64,000 nucleotides of DNA from Emticicia sp. C21 (lineage in GTDB: Bacteria > Bacteroidota > Bacteroidia > Cytophagales > Spirosomataceae). Shown here one piece after another: positions 1 through 9,278 of the stretch (within the stretch, counting starts at the first letter, position 1; every line of letters starts with the position of its first letter). The notes under the pieces are model-generated. The model was not told the DNA's origin, did not search any database, and worked only from the letters and a program-made list of their open reading frames with translations. The position numbers and the translations under genes were made by a program. The stretch lies in assembly GCF_003418935.1 (NCBI RefSeq), contig NZ_QVMT01000001.1, positions 1 to 64,000 on the forward strand, read 5' to 3'.

Positions 1-250
1 AAATCGCTAGATTTCATCGTCGCACTACCAAGTTTTCAAAGAAGCTAACTATTCAATGGTTTTTGATGAAAATATTCATTTTCTATTTCAACCAAATGCC
101 ATCATACATTTAAGAACATAACCCGATTTAAAATCCTCTATAACGCCTTTCAATAAAAAAAATTTCATTTAAAATCAAAAACTTATTCTACGGTAAAAAG
201 TTTTATTTAAATTAGTAGTATCCCTTTCATTATTCTTCCTGAAACTGCAC

Positions 251-1924
251 ATGATAAACTTTGACTCAGAACCCAAATTGTATTGGGCAGTTTGTAATAT
301 ACTGCTTGTTACATCTGCGCTTTTAAGCTTTTATCCTTTGCTAAAAAATCCCTCAGAAAAGCTTAAATTGTATGCATATGTCCTTTTATCTGTTTTTCTG
401 GTAACTTTCGTTGTTTTTCGTCTGCCTGTTGTAGTGTATAACATTCCGCTTAATCCTGATGAAAGTGTATTTATTGTTGGTGCTATGACTCTCGCGGAAA
501 ATCCCGTTTATTGGGAGTCGGTAGATGGCTGTACCAGTGGCCCATTTAGTTTTTATGCCATCACCGCTTTTTGTGAAATTTTCAGACAACCTTACGACTA
601 TGTTTCCGCTCGAATCGTAGGATTATTGCTGATGTTAGGTAGTCTGATTCTGAATTTCTTCACACTCCGTAAGTTTTTCTCCACGACCAGCGCAGCTATC
701 AGCAGTTTTTGTGTGGTAGCATTTCTTAGCACAACCCGACACCATGATTTTGTTCATTTTGGCAGTGAGCATCTCCCTATATTCCTGCTAAGTATCATAG
801 GGCTTTTGTATGCCCTTATGGCAAAAAATACAGAGCTAAAAAAAGAGCATCTTTTCTGGTTTGGTTTTGTTGCAGGCATGGTTCCGTTTGCTAAATTACA
901 GGCGGCCCCTATTTCTATGATGATAGGAATTACAACCTATTGGCTGATTTATCAAAAAAAGAAGCAACAATTTAGTCCTTATTTCGGTGTGCTTACTGCA
1001 GGCGGTCTATGTGTACCTCTACTTCTTGTTGCTTCTGGTATCTCTTTGGGTTTCCTTGATGATTTCTGGCTGTTTTATATAAAAAACAACCTCGGCTATG
1101 GCAGTAATGTATCGATACTTGAGGGTGTTATTCGTTCTTTTAGCGACCCACTTAACATCTTCACAAAAATTATATTGGTTTTAAGCATATTTATTATAGC
1201 TCATAAAGTGCTGTACAAAAAAGAAGTCAAGCTTACTCCGATTTCGTTATTTATTCTGGTATTTGTGGCAAGTAGTCTTTTTTCTGTTTTCAAGCCAGGC
1301 TTTATGTTTCATCATTATTTGTTACTGCTGGTTTTTCCAACCAGTCTTTTATTCGGTTATTTTATCAAAGAGCTATTAGGTTTGCCTAATCTTCATCTAA
1401 GAAAATTGAGCATTGGTGCTATATTAACAGTAATCTTATCTTTTACCTTGTCGGTTAACGCCAAAAATGAGTTTGTCACTGTTAACCCAACTAAAAGGTC
1501 AATGGCTATTTCACCGATAAGCCAGGAAATCCTTAAATATTCATTACCTAATGAACCGCTGGTTATCTGGGGAGAATCTGGCAGGTATTATCTGGAAAGC
1601 AAACGGACTCAGGGCATCCGATGGAGTCATACTTATTGGGGGATGTATAGTGCCAAGCAACGAAAGCTTTTCAGACAAGAATATGTTAAACAATTTCAGA
1701 TGATTCTTGCTCCTGTATTTATAGACACTCATGCCAAAGAAGGCTCATTTATCGTTCGTAAAGATTGTGGTTATGAAACTATTCCAGAACTAAAAAGAGT
1801 GATTGACGAAAAATATCATTTTCTGGCTGAGATTGATCAGCAAAGGATATATGTGAGAAACGATCGAATAGCAGAAATCAATAATAGAAAAGATTTTACT
1901 GAAATAAATTATAAAGAAGAATAG
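251..1924 (+). CDS. GT-C type membrane glycosyltransferase (PMT/ArnT-like)
   Basis: A 557-residue polytopic membrane protein with roughly ten to twelve hydrophobic segments over residues 10-420 and a soluble C-terminal tail of about 140 residues. The first long extracytoplasmic loop carries an Asp-Glu pair (D70-E71, in NPDESVF), the expected catalytic signature of GT-C enzymes that use lipid-phosphate sugars. Such enzymes move a sugar from a polyprenyl carrier to a protein, lipid or glycan on the periplasmic side. The donor and acceptor cannot be read from the sequence. It stands alone, followed by a clear terminator, with no polysaccharide locus visible in the window. The family assignment is fairly good and the substrate is unknown. 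Confidence 0.68.
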   Translation: MINFDSEPKLYWAVCNILLVTSALLSFYPLLKNPSEKLKLYAYVLLSVFLVTFVVFRLPVVVYNIPLNPDESVFIVGAMTLAENPVYWESVDGCTSGPFSFYAITAFCEIFRQPYDYVSARIVGLLLMLGSLILNFFTLRKFFSTTSAAISSFCVVAFLSTTRHHDFVHFGSEHLPIFLLSIIGLLYALMAKNTELKKEHLFWFGFVAGMVPFAKLQAAPISMMIGITTYWLIYQKKKQQFSPYFGVLTAGGLCVPLLLVASGISLGFLDDFWLFYIKNNLGYGSNVSILEGVIRSFSDPLNIFTKIILVLSIFIIAHKVLYKKEVKLTPISLFILVFVASSLFSVFKPGFMFHHYLLLLVFPTSLLFGYFIKELLGLPNLHLRKLSIGAILTVILSFTLSVNAKNEFVTVNPTKRSMAISPISQEILKYSLPNEPLVIWGESGRYYLESKRTQGIRWSHTYWGMYSAKQRKLFRQEYVKQFQMILAPVFIDTHAKEGSFIVRKDCGYETIPELKRVIDEKYHFLAEIDQQRIYVRNDRIAEINNRKDFTEINYKEE

Positions 1925-1936
1925 ACATTATAAACT

Positions 1937-1962
1937 AAAAGGGCTTATTCAGCCCTTTTTTT
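1937..1962 (+). terminator. intrinsic terminator of the glycosyltransferase gene
   Basis: The arms AAAAGGGCT and AGCCCTTTT enclose a five-base loop and run straight into eight T residues, 13 bp after the stop codon. It is a textbook Rho-independent terminator for the upstream gene. Confidence 0.9.
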
Positions 1963-1980
1963 ATCAAAATTCAATGATGC

Positions 1981-2256
1981 TTATGTTAGAAACTGAGCAA
2001 TAGTACTTTCTATTTTTTTCATGGGAACCAGAAAAGGCTTATCGGTAATAGTTACCTCTATATGGGTTTCTGGGCTATCCTGGGTTGAAAGCACCAGATA
2101 ACTGCCTTTTATATCACCAATAGGTGTATCAAGACTGAAAGTACCCTTATTATTATCTCCGTTGAAAATACCACCTTTTTCAGTGATGGCACTATTGGCT
2201 GTAACGACAAACTGACTGGACGTGCCGGGGAAATCAATATTGAAAGATGATGCCAT
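1981..2256 (-). CDS. small beta-rich conserved-type protein, function unknown
   Basis: A 91-residue cytoplasmic protein with no signal peptide, starting MASSFNIDFPG. Alternating polar and hydrophobic stretches (FNIDF, QFVVTANS, GSYLVLST, HIEVTITDK) suggest a small beta sandwich or barrel, with a short helix at the C terminus (residues 75-91). It lies convergent to the glycosyltransferase, about 20 bp from its terminator. I do not recognise a named family. Its composition and clean ATG argue that it is a real gene. Confidence 0.55.
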   Translation of the reverse strand: MASSFNIDFPGTSSQFVVTANSAITEKGGIFNGDNNKGTFSLDTPIGDIKGSYLVLSTQDSPETHIEVTITDKPFLVPMKKIESTIAQFLT

Positions 2257-2578
2257 AGTTAGTTAGAGTTTAAAATGTAAAATAATCCGCCACTGCAGAT
2301 TTTAAAAGATTTTGTGGATATATAAAATTTTACTATTTATATAAAACCCTAAAATTCCGTTTAGTGTTCCGGATTTAGGTTTTTATAATTTTTTCTTAAT
2401 ATGAAGGAAAGCAGTTTTTAAGAACAGGACAGATAAATTGTCATACCTTTTTTTAAGGCTGAATTTAATAAATCTATCCTGTGTATATTTTATTCTGGAG
2501 ATCAATTTACATAAAACAAACGATTGCAAAGCGGATGGCTAGTCGCGGACGGCTAGTCGCGGACAGCCAGTCATCATT
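2257..2578. other. intergenic spacer between mutS end and the 91-residue gene
   Basis: A 322-bp AT-rich spacer. It holds the upstream region of the minus-strand 91-residue gene and, just after the mutS stop, a GC-richer triple repeat listed separately. No other gene or clear terminator is visible. A plus-strand reading frame here runs into mutS antisense and looks spurious. Confidence 0.6.
2531..2572. repeat. three tandem 14-bp repeats just downstream of mutS
   Basis: Three contiguous units: gcggatggctagtc, gcggacggctagtc and gcggacagccagtc. Unit two differs from unit one by one base; unit three differs from unit two by three bases. The GC content is far above the surrounding spacer. The array ends 6 bp from the mutS stop codon, so it would lie in the mutS 3-prime untranslated RNA. 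Confidence 0.85.
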
Positions 2579-5206
2579 TTACAACAATTTCACCAATTCA
2601 TTCAATTTTAATAAAGCCTCAATTGGCGATAAAGTATTTACATCTATCGCTTTCAGCTTATTCTTCAACTCTTCCAGTTTAGGATCTTGTGGCTCAAAAA
2701 AGCTCAATTGAATGTTATTTTTAGGCGCTTGCTGTATTTTCTCTTTATTATCTTCCTTGATATGGTCTTGCTCTAAGTGATGAAGTATCTCATTGGCTCT
2801 TAATACTACCGATTGTGGCATTCCGGCCATTTGTGCAACGTGTATACCAAAGCTATGCTCACTTCCTCCCTCTTGCAATTTGCGCAAAAACACTACTTTA
2901 TTATCTACCTCTTTTACTGCTACATTGAAATTTTTAATTCGGGCAAAATCTTCAGTTAACTGATTCAGTTCATGGTAATGGGTGGCAAACAATGTCCAGG
3001 GCTTACTTTTAGGATGATTGTGCAGGTACTCCGCAATACTCCAGGCAATACTTACCCCATCATACGTACTAGTCCCACGCCCAATTTCATCCATAATTAT
3101 TAAGCTTCTATCGCTTAGGTTATTAAGGATACTTGCGGTTTCGGTCATTTCTACCATAAACGTTGATTCCCCTCTGGATAAATTATCGCTTGCCCCTACA
3201 CGAGTAAAAATTTTATCAACCAGGCCTAATTCCGCGCTTTGGGCAGGCACAAAACTACCTACCTGCGCCATGAGTACAATAATGGCAGTCTGACGCAACA
3301 GAGCCGATTTCCCGGCCATATTCGGGCCTGTAATGATAATAATCTGTTGAGTTTCATCATCCAGAAACAAATCATTAGGCACATAGCTTTCTCCCAAAGG
3401 TAATTGTTGTTCAATTACAGCATGACGGCCATCCTTTATATCAATAACTTTATTCTCTGTAACCTTTGGCTTGCAATAGTTGTTTTTGCGGGCAACTTTG
3501 GCAAAAGAAGACAGTGCATCAAGAATCGAAACAATACGGGCATTCTGTTGTATCTGTGCTACAAACTCTCCTGCGGTAGCTACCAGATCGTTGAATAATC
3601 TTTGCTCAATCTCAAAAATCTTGGTCTCCGCAGTCAGGATTTTCTCTTCATATACTTTGAGTTCTTCTGTGATGTACCGTTCTGCATTTACCAGCGTTTG
3701 CTTGCGTATCCATTCTGTTGGCACTTTACTTTTATGTGCATTTGATACTTCGAGATAATAACCAAATACTTTGTTATAAGAGATTTTCAATGATGGAATA
3801 CCCGTACGCTGCGCTTCACGATTCTGAATTTCAATCAGAAAATCTTTGCCTGAAAAAGCGATTTTATGTAATTCGTCTAATTCTACATCAACCCCCGATT
3901 CAATCATATTGCCCTGATTGGTAACCACAGGTGCTTCGTCACGTACTTCTCGTTCAATCTTATCAACTAAATACTGGCAATCAGTTAATTGAGTAATATA
4001 TTTCTGCAAAATGCCAAACTCTTTACTACCCACCTCCAATAACTTTTTGATAGGCAGCATTTGTGACAAGGCGCGTTTGAGTTGTACCATTTCACGAGGA
4101 TTAATCCTACGTACAGCAACCTTAGAAATCAATCTTTCTAAATCACCGATTGGTTTCAACAATTGCGAAAGATTCTCAGCCATCTCGTCATTCTGCACAA
4201 AAAACTCTACAGTGTCTAATCGTTCCTGTATCAGGCTCTTCTCTTTTAATGGTAATACCAGCCATTTACGCAACAGCCTCGCCCCCATCGGTGTGATAGT
4301 ATGGTCTAATACCTGAATCAACGGCACACCTCCATCATGCTGAGGAAAAACCAATTCCAGGTTACGAATAGTGAATCTATCCAGCCAAACATATTTATCT
4401 TCGTCCAGACGCGTCAGGCGAGAGATATGGGCCATTTCTTTATGCTCTGTATCTGATAGATAGCGCAGAATTACACCTGCGGCAATAATCCCCTCTGTCA
4501 GGTTTTCAACCCCGAAACCTTTCAGCGATGAAGTTTTGAAATGAGTAGTAAGAAGATTATAAGCAAAATCATATTTATAAGCCCAGTCTTCAAAACAAAA
4601 TTCATTGAATTTATCACCAAAAGTGCCTTGAAAATCGTGACGGTGCTTTTTGCAGTACAAGACTTCAGACGGAGCAAAACTTTGCAATAATTTATCAATG
4701 TAGGCTGTGTTCCCCTCGGTAGTCAAAAACTCTCCGGTTGATACATCTAAAAATGATACTCCAAAATAATCAGGTCTGGTAAAGTGGATAGATGCCAGAT
4801 AGTTATTCTGCTTGGTATTCAGTACGTTATCGTTGAATGATACTCCCGGAGTAACCAACTCGGTAACACCTCTCCTAACGATACCTTTAGCAGTGCTCGG
4901 GTCTTCCAGTTGGTCGCAGATGGCTACACGCTGGCCAGCCCTTACCAGCTTGGGTAAATAAGTATCTAGTGAGTGGTGTGGGAATCCCGCCAATTCTTCC
5001 TGCGCACCGCCATTATTACGGCGGGTTAGTACAATACCTAGTATTTTTGAAGCCTTAATGGCGTCTTCTCCGAATGTTTCATAGAAGTCACCCACTCGAA
5101 ACAATAGCATTGCTCCGGGGTACTTAGACTTGATTTGATTGTATTGTCGGTTGAGAGGGGTCTCTTTCGCTTGCTTAATTAATTCTTCTTTAGACGGACG
5201 TGCCAC
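2579..5206 (-). CDS. mutS: DNA mismatch repair protein MutS
   Basis: Recognises base mismatches and small loops and starts mismatch repair with MutL in the cytoplasm. At 875 residues it has the usual length of the MutS1 type. The mismatch-reading motif is F41-Y-E43 near the N terminus. The ATPase domain has the Walker A motif TGPNMAGKS (about 626-634) and Walker B LIIMDE (about 702-707) followed by IGRGTSTYDG, then the FATHYHEL block. The start is GTG at 5206, with a purine-rich AAGGAG somewhat far upstream; no better in-frame ATG is seen. It is transcribed alone and ends in a spacer with a 14-bp triple repeat. The identification is secure. Confidence 0.98.
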   Translation of the reverse strand: MARPSKEELIKQAKETPLNRQYNQIKSKYPGAMLLFRVGDFYETFGEDAIKASKILGIVLTRRNNGGAQEELAGFPHHSLDTYLPKLVRAGQRVAICDQLEDPSTAKGIVRRGVTELVTPGVSFNDNVLNTKQNNYLASIHFTRPDYFGVSFLDVSTGEFLTTEGNTAYIDKLLQSFAPSEVLYCKKHRHDFQGTFGDKFNEFCFEDWAYKYDFAYNLLTTHFKTSSLKGFGVENLTEGIIAAGVILRYLSDTEHKEMAHISRLTRLDEDKYVWLDRFTIRNLELVFPQHDGGVPLIQVLDHTITPMGARLLRKWLVLPLKEKSLIQERLDTVEFFVQNDEMAENLSQLLKPIGDLERLISKVAVRRINPREMVQLKRALSQMLPIKKLLEVGSKEFGILQKYITQLTDCQYLVDKIEREVRDEAPVVTNQGNMIESGVDVELDELHKIAFSGKDFLIEIQNREAQRTGIPSLKISYNKVFGYYLEVSNAHKSKVPTEWIRKQTLVNAERYITEELKVYEEKILTAETKIFEIEQRLFNDLVATAGEFVAQIQQNARIVSILDALSSFAKVARKNNYCKPKVTENKVIDIKDGRHAVIEQQLPLGESYVPNDLFLDDETQQIIIITGPNMAGKSALLRQTAIIVLMAQVGSFVPAQSAELGLVDKIFTRVGASDNLSRGESTFMVEMTETASILNNLSDRSLIIMDEIGRGTSTYDGVSIAWSIAEYLHNHPKSKPWTLFATHYHELNQLTEDFARIKNFNVAVKEVDNKVVFLRKLQEGGSEHSFGIHVAQMAGMPQSVVLRANEILHHLEQDHIKEDNKEKIQQAPKNNIQLSFFEPQDPKLEELKNKLKAIDVNTLSPIEALLKLNELVKLL

Positions 5207-5314
5207 TTGATACGAATTTTATCTCCTTAAACTACAAATTTACGGATTTCTGACGAGGAAAGCTAGATTGAATCGGGAAAATGGTTTTCGATGTACAGTA
5301 CACTTTTAAAACAA

Positions 5315-5348
5315 AAAAGCCTCAATTCTGCAAGAGAATGAGGCTTTT
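5315..5348 (-). terminator. intrinsic terminator after the hybrid histidine kinase gene
   Basis: Arms AAAAGCCTCA and TGAGGCTTTT flank an inner region with a weaker ATTCT/AGAAT-like pairing. Read on the minus strand the hairpin is followed by a T-rich run, about 55 bp after the kinase stop codon, so it separates the kinase from mutS. Confidence 0.85.
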
Positions 5349-5403
5349 GATAGGGTAAAATTTCTTCTATACTAAGGGGGTTAAAACTGTAACTGAACCT
5401 TTA

Positions 5404-6945
5404 TCAGGCTCTTAAAGCGTACTTGTTGATTTTTTGAAACAATTCTTTGGGATTGAAAGGCTTGGTTACAAAACCATTCATTCCTACTTCATAAACCCTG
5501 TCCTGTGTGTTTAAAACCGATGCAGTAAGGGCAATAATTGGGGTTTTCTTGTCGAATTTTCTGATATTTTCGGTAGCTGTATAACCATCCATCTCTGGCA
5601 TTAAAAGATCCATTAATACAATCTGGTAATCATTTTTGGCCAGCTTCTCAACGGCAATACGTCCGTTGGCGGCTGTGTCGTAATGCATTCCCCATTTCTC
5701 TAAAAACCGGGTCGCGATTTTTATATTAATCGGGTAATCTTCTACTAAGAGTACCTTGGTGCCTTTTAATGTATGCTGGTCAAAAACCTCTTCTTTTCTC
5801 ACAATCGTATTTGGCTGAACAGCCGTTTTCAAATGAATAGTAAAGAAGAAAGTAGAACCATTGCCTACCTGACTTTCCACCTGGATTTTACTACCATGAA
5901 GTTCAAGCAACTTTTTAGTAATACCTAAACCTAAACCAGTTCCTCCAAAACGACGAGTGATCTGTTTGTCGGCCTGTGCAAATTTTTCGAAAATTCTTGG
6001 CAGATTCTCTTCAGCGATTCCTATACCTGTATCTTTAACCGAGACATCAATAGCTGCCGAATCATTGGAAAGATGATTCAACTGAACCTTGATTGTGATA
6101 CGCCCACGATCAGTGAATTTCACCGCATTATTCACCAGATTGTTCATGATCTGGCTCAGGCGCAGTGGGTCTCCGATTAAATGTTCCGGAATACTCTCGT
6201 CATACTCTAAATCAATTTCTACTTCTTTAGAAGCCGCATGTACTTCAATCGATTTCTTGATGTTTGTAACCAGGTCTTTGATATTAAAATCAATACTTTC
6301 CAGCTCAACCTTACCTGCTTCAATCTTGTTGAAATCAAGAATATCATTGATAAGCACATTAAGATTTTCGGTAGAAAACTGCAGAATTTTAATATTCTCA
6401 AGCATTTCGGCACTATGATTTTCCTGCTGCATCAGGTAGGTCATCGCAACAATGCCGTTGAGAGGTGTTCTGAGCTCGTGGCTCATCATTGATAAAAATT
6501 CAGTCTTGGCATTAGATGCTTTAATGGCATCCTCTTTCGCTTTTCTCAGCTGAATTTCAATTCCTTGTTGATAAATCAACAGCTTTTTGATGAATACTGC
6601 CAGTTCAAAAAGGTTATCTCCATCAAAATCAGGCAATTTGTAATCTTTGGGCAAATCAAGCTTGCTAATGCCCTCTGAAAGTTTCTGAACAGACTCTTGT
6701 CTGTGCTCAATCTCTTCCTTGAGTTTACGATTGATTTCGGCATACTTTCTTTCACTGGGGCGTACTAAAGCTTTCAACTGTTCTTTTTCATGTTCGAACC
6801 TGAAGCACAGGTCGTTTACCGACTTCAAAAACCCATCCATGAATTTATATCTTGAATGATTCTTGGGCAAATGATCGTTAATCAGTTCAGCGAGCAATTG
6901 ATGGTAATTTTCGGCATCCATAACGTTTTTCATACTCTTTAACAA
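5404..6945 (-). CDS. soluble hybrid sensor histidine kinase / response regulator
   Basis: A 513-residue kinase without a signal peptide or membrane segment. Residues 1-140 are helical with a probable coiled coil (55-95) and no recognisable PAS domain. HisKA holds the phosphoacceptor in SMMSHELRTPLNG (H156). HATPase_c follows, with the N box NLVNNAVKF, G1 DTGIGI and G2 GGTGLGLGI. A receiver domain starts near residue 390 (LLVEDYPIN), with phosphoacceptor D446 in VLMDLLMPEMDG and K495 in VTKPF. The signal must be cytosolic or come from a partner. An internal ATG (M5) is an alternative start. It is an orphan with no output regulator beside it. Confidence 0.9.
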   Translation of the reverse strand: MLKSMKNVMDAENYHQLLAELINDHLPKNHSRYKFMDGFLKSVNDLCFRFEHEKEQLKALVRPSERKYAEINRKLKEEIEHRQESVQKLSEGISKLDLPKDYKLPDFDGDNLFELAVFIKKLLIYQQGIEIQLRKAKEDAIKASNAKTEFLSMMSHELRTPLNGIVAMTYLMQQENHSAEMLENIKILQFSTENLNVLINDILDFNKIEAGKVELESIDFNIKDLVTNIKKSIEVHAASKEVEIDLEYDESIPEHLIGDPLRLSQIMNNLVNNAVKFTDRGRITIKVQLNHLSNDSAAIDVSVKDTGIGIAEENLPRIFEKFAQADKQITRRFGGTGLGLGITKKLLELHGSKIQVESQVGNGSTFFFTIHLKTAVQPNTIVRKEEVFDQHTLKGTKVLLVEDYPINIKIATRFLEKWGMHYDTAANGRIAVEKLAKNDYQIVLMDLLMPEMDGYTATENIRKFDKKTPIIALTASVLNTQDRVYEVGMNGFVTKPFNPKELFQKINKYALRA

Positions 6946-7062
6946 TAAAGATTTTGAGGGTAATTATGATTCAAATAGAATAGTAGCGCACACACGCTAA
7001 TATTACAGGGACAAAAGCACTTTTTTAGTGAATGGATTGTTTTTTACCTTAGTTCTTAATGG

Positions 7063-7182
7063 ATGGCCGTTTTCTATAAAAATTCAAAATGGAGTGATGG
7101 TGATAAGCCTGTTATGGAACTTAATACCGTATCTAATGAAATAAAAATCAGTAACACGCATCTAAGTTTTCTTAAACGCTGA
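7063..7182 (+). CDS. possible 39-residue small protein
   Basis: An ATG frame of 39 codons beginning MAVFYKNSKWSDGD, ending with TGA. Residue use is polar and coding-like, but there is no clear ribosome-binding site and nothing to compare with. It could equally be chance in a long spacer. Low confidence. Confidence 0.2.
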   Translation: MAVFYKNSKWSDGDKPVMELNTVSNEIKISNTHLSFLKR

Positions 7183-7269
7183 CTTATTTTTTTAGTAAGA
7201 ATAGATAGTTACAAACAATTTCTTATAGATAATCACTCTTTATGAAAAGCTGTGGGTACCTTGTGTGAT

Positions 7270-7284
7270 TGGCACGGTCTTTGT
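7270..7284 (+). promoter_or_regulatory. sigma-54-like -24/-12 element
   Basis: TGGCAC, five bases, then TTGT. It matches the sigma-54 consensus TGGCAC-N5-TTGC except the last base. It lies about 350 bp before the TPR gene, which would leave a long leader, so the link to that gene is uncertain. Confidence 0.3.
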
Positions 7285-7601
7285 CAATATTATTTCTGAC
7301 ATAGAGCCTGATTGTCAATCGGGTTAATTCATCGTGTATTAGTTCTACTTTCTTCATGAACGCGGAATAAGCGCTTCTTTTCCGTATTTCTGCGTAATTG
7401 TATGCTATTAATAAGACAAATACTATACCGCTTTTCGTGATTAAACGGCATAAATTTTTTCTTTAGTGCAATTTCTTGCGCATACCCTTTTTTCGTTGAA
7501 ATTTACTGCGTATTTTTATTTGTAATAAACAGGTAAAATTACTTGGTTTATCAGAGAGTCAGCTTTGCTCATTATCAATTAAAAAAAGATTAATTTTTTC
7601 T

Positions 7602-7615
7602 TAGGTATTTACCTA
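7602..7615. promoter_or_regulatory. perfect short palindrome before the TPR operon
   Basis: TAGGT-ATTT-ACCTA, a perfect 5-bp inverted repeat ending 19 bp before the ATG at 7635. Its place suggests an operator or a short leader hairpin. The regulator is unknown. Confidence 0.35.
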
Positions 7616-7634
7616 TAATAATACTTCCGCCTAA

Positions 7635-8273
7635 ATGAGCCAAAATCTGTTTTTTCTTATTTTCTTTCTTTTTTCTTTTACTTCTTTAAATGCTCAAACG
7701 GCTGAAGAATATTATAAAGCCGGAGAACAGAAACAGGTTAAAGGAGATTATGAAGGGGCAATAATATACTTTAGTAAAGCAATTGAGATGATTCCTAATT
7801 CAGCAAAGGCTTATTACCAAAGAGGTATCAGCATGGACGCTTTAGGCCATTACAATGAAGCTATTAGTGATTTTAGTAAGATTATAGAAATTGAAAAAGA
7901 TAAAGCGGTGGAAGCCTATCATAGCAGGGGGATAAGTTACAAGAATTTCACAAAATATACGGAAGCCATCAGAGATTTCGATAAAGCCATTGCTTTAAAT
8001 ATTAATAACTCTTTGGCCTATTATTACAGAGGTGTCTGTTTAGACAATATTGGTCGTTATGACGAAGCTCTGCAAGATTTTAACAAAGCCATAGAAATGA
8101 CGCCAAGGCAAGCCCACTATTACTATAATCGGGGAAATACATTGAATCATTTGAGAAACTACAAAGAAGCCATTAATGATTATAAAACGGCCCTTATTAT
8201 TGACCCGAATTTAGATGAAGCCAAAAGCGGACTAAAGGAAGCTCAACAGAAACTGAATAAAAAAAGTAATTAG
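7635..8273 (+). CDS. exported TPR-repeat protein
   Basis: A 212-residue protein with an N-terminal signal peptide (hydrophobic to about residue 20, cut after LNAQ) and about five tetratricopeptide repeats from residue 23 onward, with the usual A-Y-Y-x-R-G and E-A-I-x-D-F/Y signatures. TPRs are helical protein-protein scaffolds, so a periplasmic or surface-exposed adaptor is the likely role. Its start after cleavage (AQTAEEYYKAGEQK) closely matches the next gene (AQTAENYYKAGEKK), showing the two are paralogues. It is first of three genes in a tight same-strand run, with 24 bp to the next. Confidence 0.8.
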   Translation: MSQNLFFLIFFLFSFTSLNAQTAEEYYKAGEQKQVKGDYEGAIIYFSKAIEMIPNSAKAYYQRGISMDALGHYNEAISDFSKIIEIEKDKAVEAYHSRGISYKNFTKYTEAIRDFDKAIALNINNSLAYYYRGVCLDNIGRYDEALQDFNKAIEMTPRQAHYYYNRGNTLNHLRNYKEAINDYKTALIIDPNLDEAKSGLKEAQQKLNKKSN

Positions 8274-8297
8274 ATTTGTATTTTACCTATACACTAT

Positions 8298-9260
8298 ATG
8301 ACACGCTGTGCTATTTTAATCCTTATTGCACTATTCATCTCAACTACTGCATCAGCCCAAACTGCCGAGAACTATTATAAGGCTGGTGAAAAGAAATATG
8401 ATGCTAAATCTTATGCCGAAGCCATTGAAGATTTTACTCAGGCAATTCTTTTGAATCCTAATCAGGCACATGTGTATGTATTCAGAGGCGTTTGTTTCAA
8501 TGCTTTAAATAAGAATGAAGAAGCGATTAAAGACTATGACAAGGCTATCGGGCTGAATCCAAAAACCAAGGAAGCTCACTATTTTAAAGGGATAAGTCTA
8601 TTCGAAATTAGCCAATACAAAGAAGCCATAAATGAGTTTAGTGAGGTTATAATGCTTGACCCTACTGAAGCAAAGGCATATAATAATAGGGGTATGTGCT
8701 ATAAGAATAAAGGCAAACTTTACTTTGCGTTAATCGATTTTTATGATGCTATCAGAATTGATTCAAAATATGCTGAGGCATACTATAATATTGGCACTAC
8801 CCGACTTTTAATGGACGGCTGTAAATGTGCGATAGACGATTTTACCCAAGCCATTGCTATTGACTCAACCTTTATTAATGCTTACAATAATAGAGGCAAC
8901 TGTTTTAAGAAACAAGGACTACCTGTAGCCGCCATCAGCGACTATAGTAAGGCAATCGGGCTTAGCAAATCTTTTCCGGGTCATGATCTGGTATTGTTCT
9001 ACAATAATAGAGGAAGCAGCTACAATGCAATTGAACGTTTTGAGGATGCTATCCGGGATTTTGATGCAGCCATTCAGATTGAGCCTGACTTTGCTGATGC
9101 CTATAATAATCGAGGACTTGTCTGGCTAAGTCTTAATAAATTTGATGAAGCCATTAAGGATTTCAATCAAACACTTGCACTCAATCCTAAACACCCTGAT
9201 GCCAAACGAAATATAAAGAAGGTATATACTAAGAAGAAGAAAAGATTGTTTACAATATAA
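8298..9260 (+). CDS. exported TPR-repeat protein, paralogue of the preceding gene
   Basis: A 320-residue protein with a signal peptide (cleaved after TASAQ) and about eight TPR units of 34 residues filling the rest, each with the G-x-x-x-x-x-x-x-x-Y-x-x-A-I-x-D-F pattern. It ends in a basic tail (KKKKRLF). Residues 21-34 are nearly identical to the upstream TPR protein, so this is a tandem duplication followed by a change in repeat number. A segment with two Cys near residues 175-177 (DGCKCAIDDF) interrupts one repeat. The partner is unknown. Confidence 0.8.
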   Translation: MTRCAILILIALFISTTASAQTAENYYKAGEKKYDAKSYAEAIEDFTQAILLNPNQAHVYVFRGVCFNALNKNEEAIKDYDKAIGLNPKTKEAHYFKGISLFEISQYKEAINEFSEVIMLDPTEAKAYNNRGMCYKNKGKLYFALIDFYDAIRIDSKYAEAYYNIGTTRLLMDGCKCAIDDFTQAIAIDSTFINAYNNRGNCFKKQGLPVAAISDYSKAIGLSKSFPGHDLVLFYNNRGSSYNAIERFEDAIRDFDAAIQIEPDFADAYNNRGLVWLSLNKFDEAIKDFNQTLALNPKHPDAKRNIKKVYTKKKKRLFTI

Positions 9261-9278
9261 AGAAACGAGTGAAGCCCA

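Larger units (their letters stand above)
6946..7634. other. 689-bp intergenic region upstream of the TPR operon
   Basis: A long AT-rich spacer between divergent units. It contains a short coding-like frame (7063-7182), a sigma-54-like element (7270-7284), a weak hairpin CGGAA/TTCCG near 7362-7385, and a perfect palindrome TAGGT-ATTT-ACCTA 20 bp before the first TPR start. No RNA gene was recognised. Confidence 0.5.

Noticed and set aside
1-48. C-terminal end of a gene on the plus strand
   Set aside because: Frame 1 is open to a TAA at 46-48, but 15 codons at the window edge are too few to judge.
2481-2711. 76-residue plus-strand frame at the mutS end
   Set aside because: It crosses the triple repeat and is antisense to the mutS C terminus.
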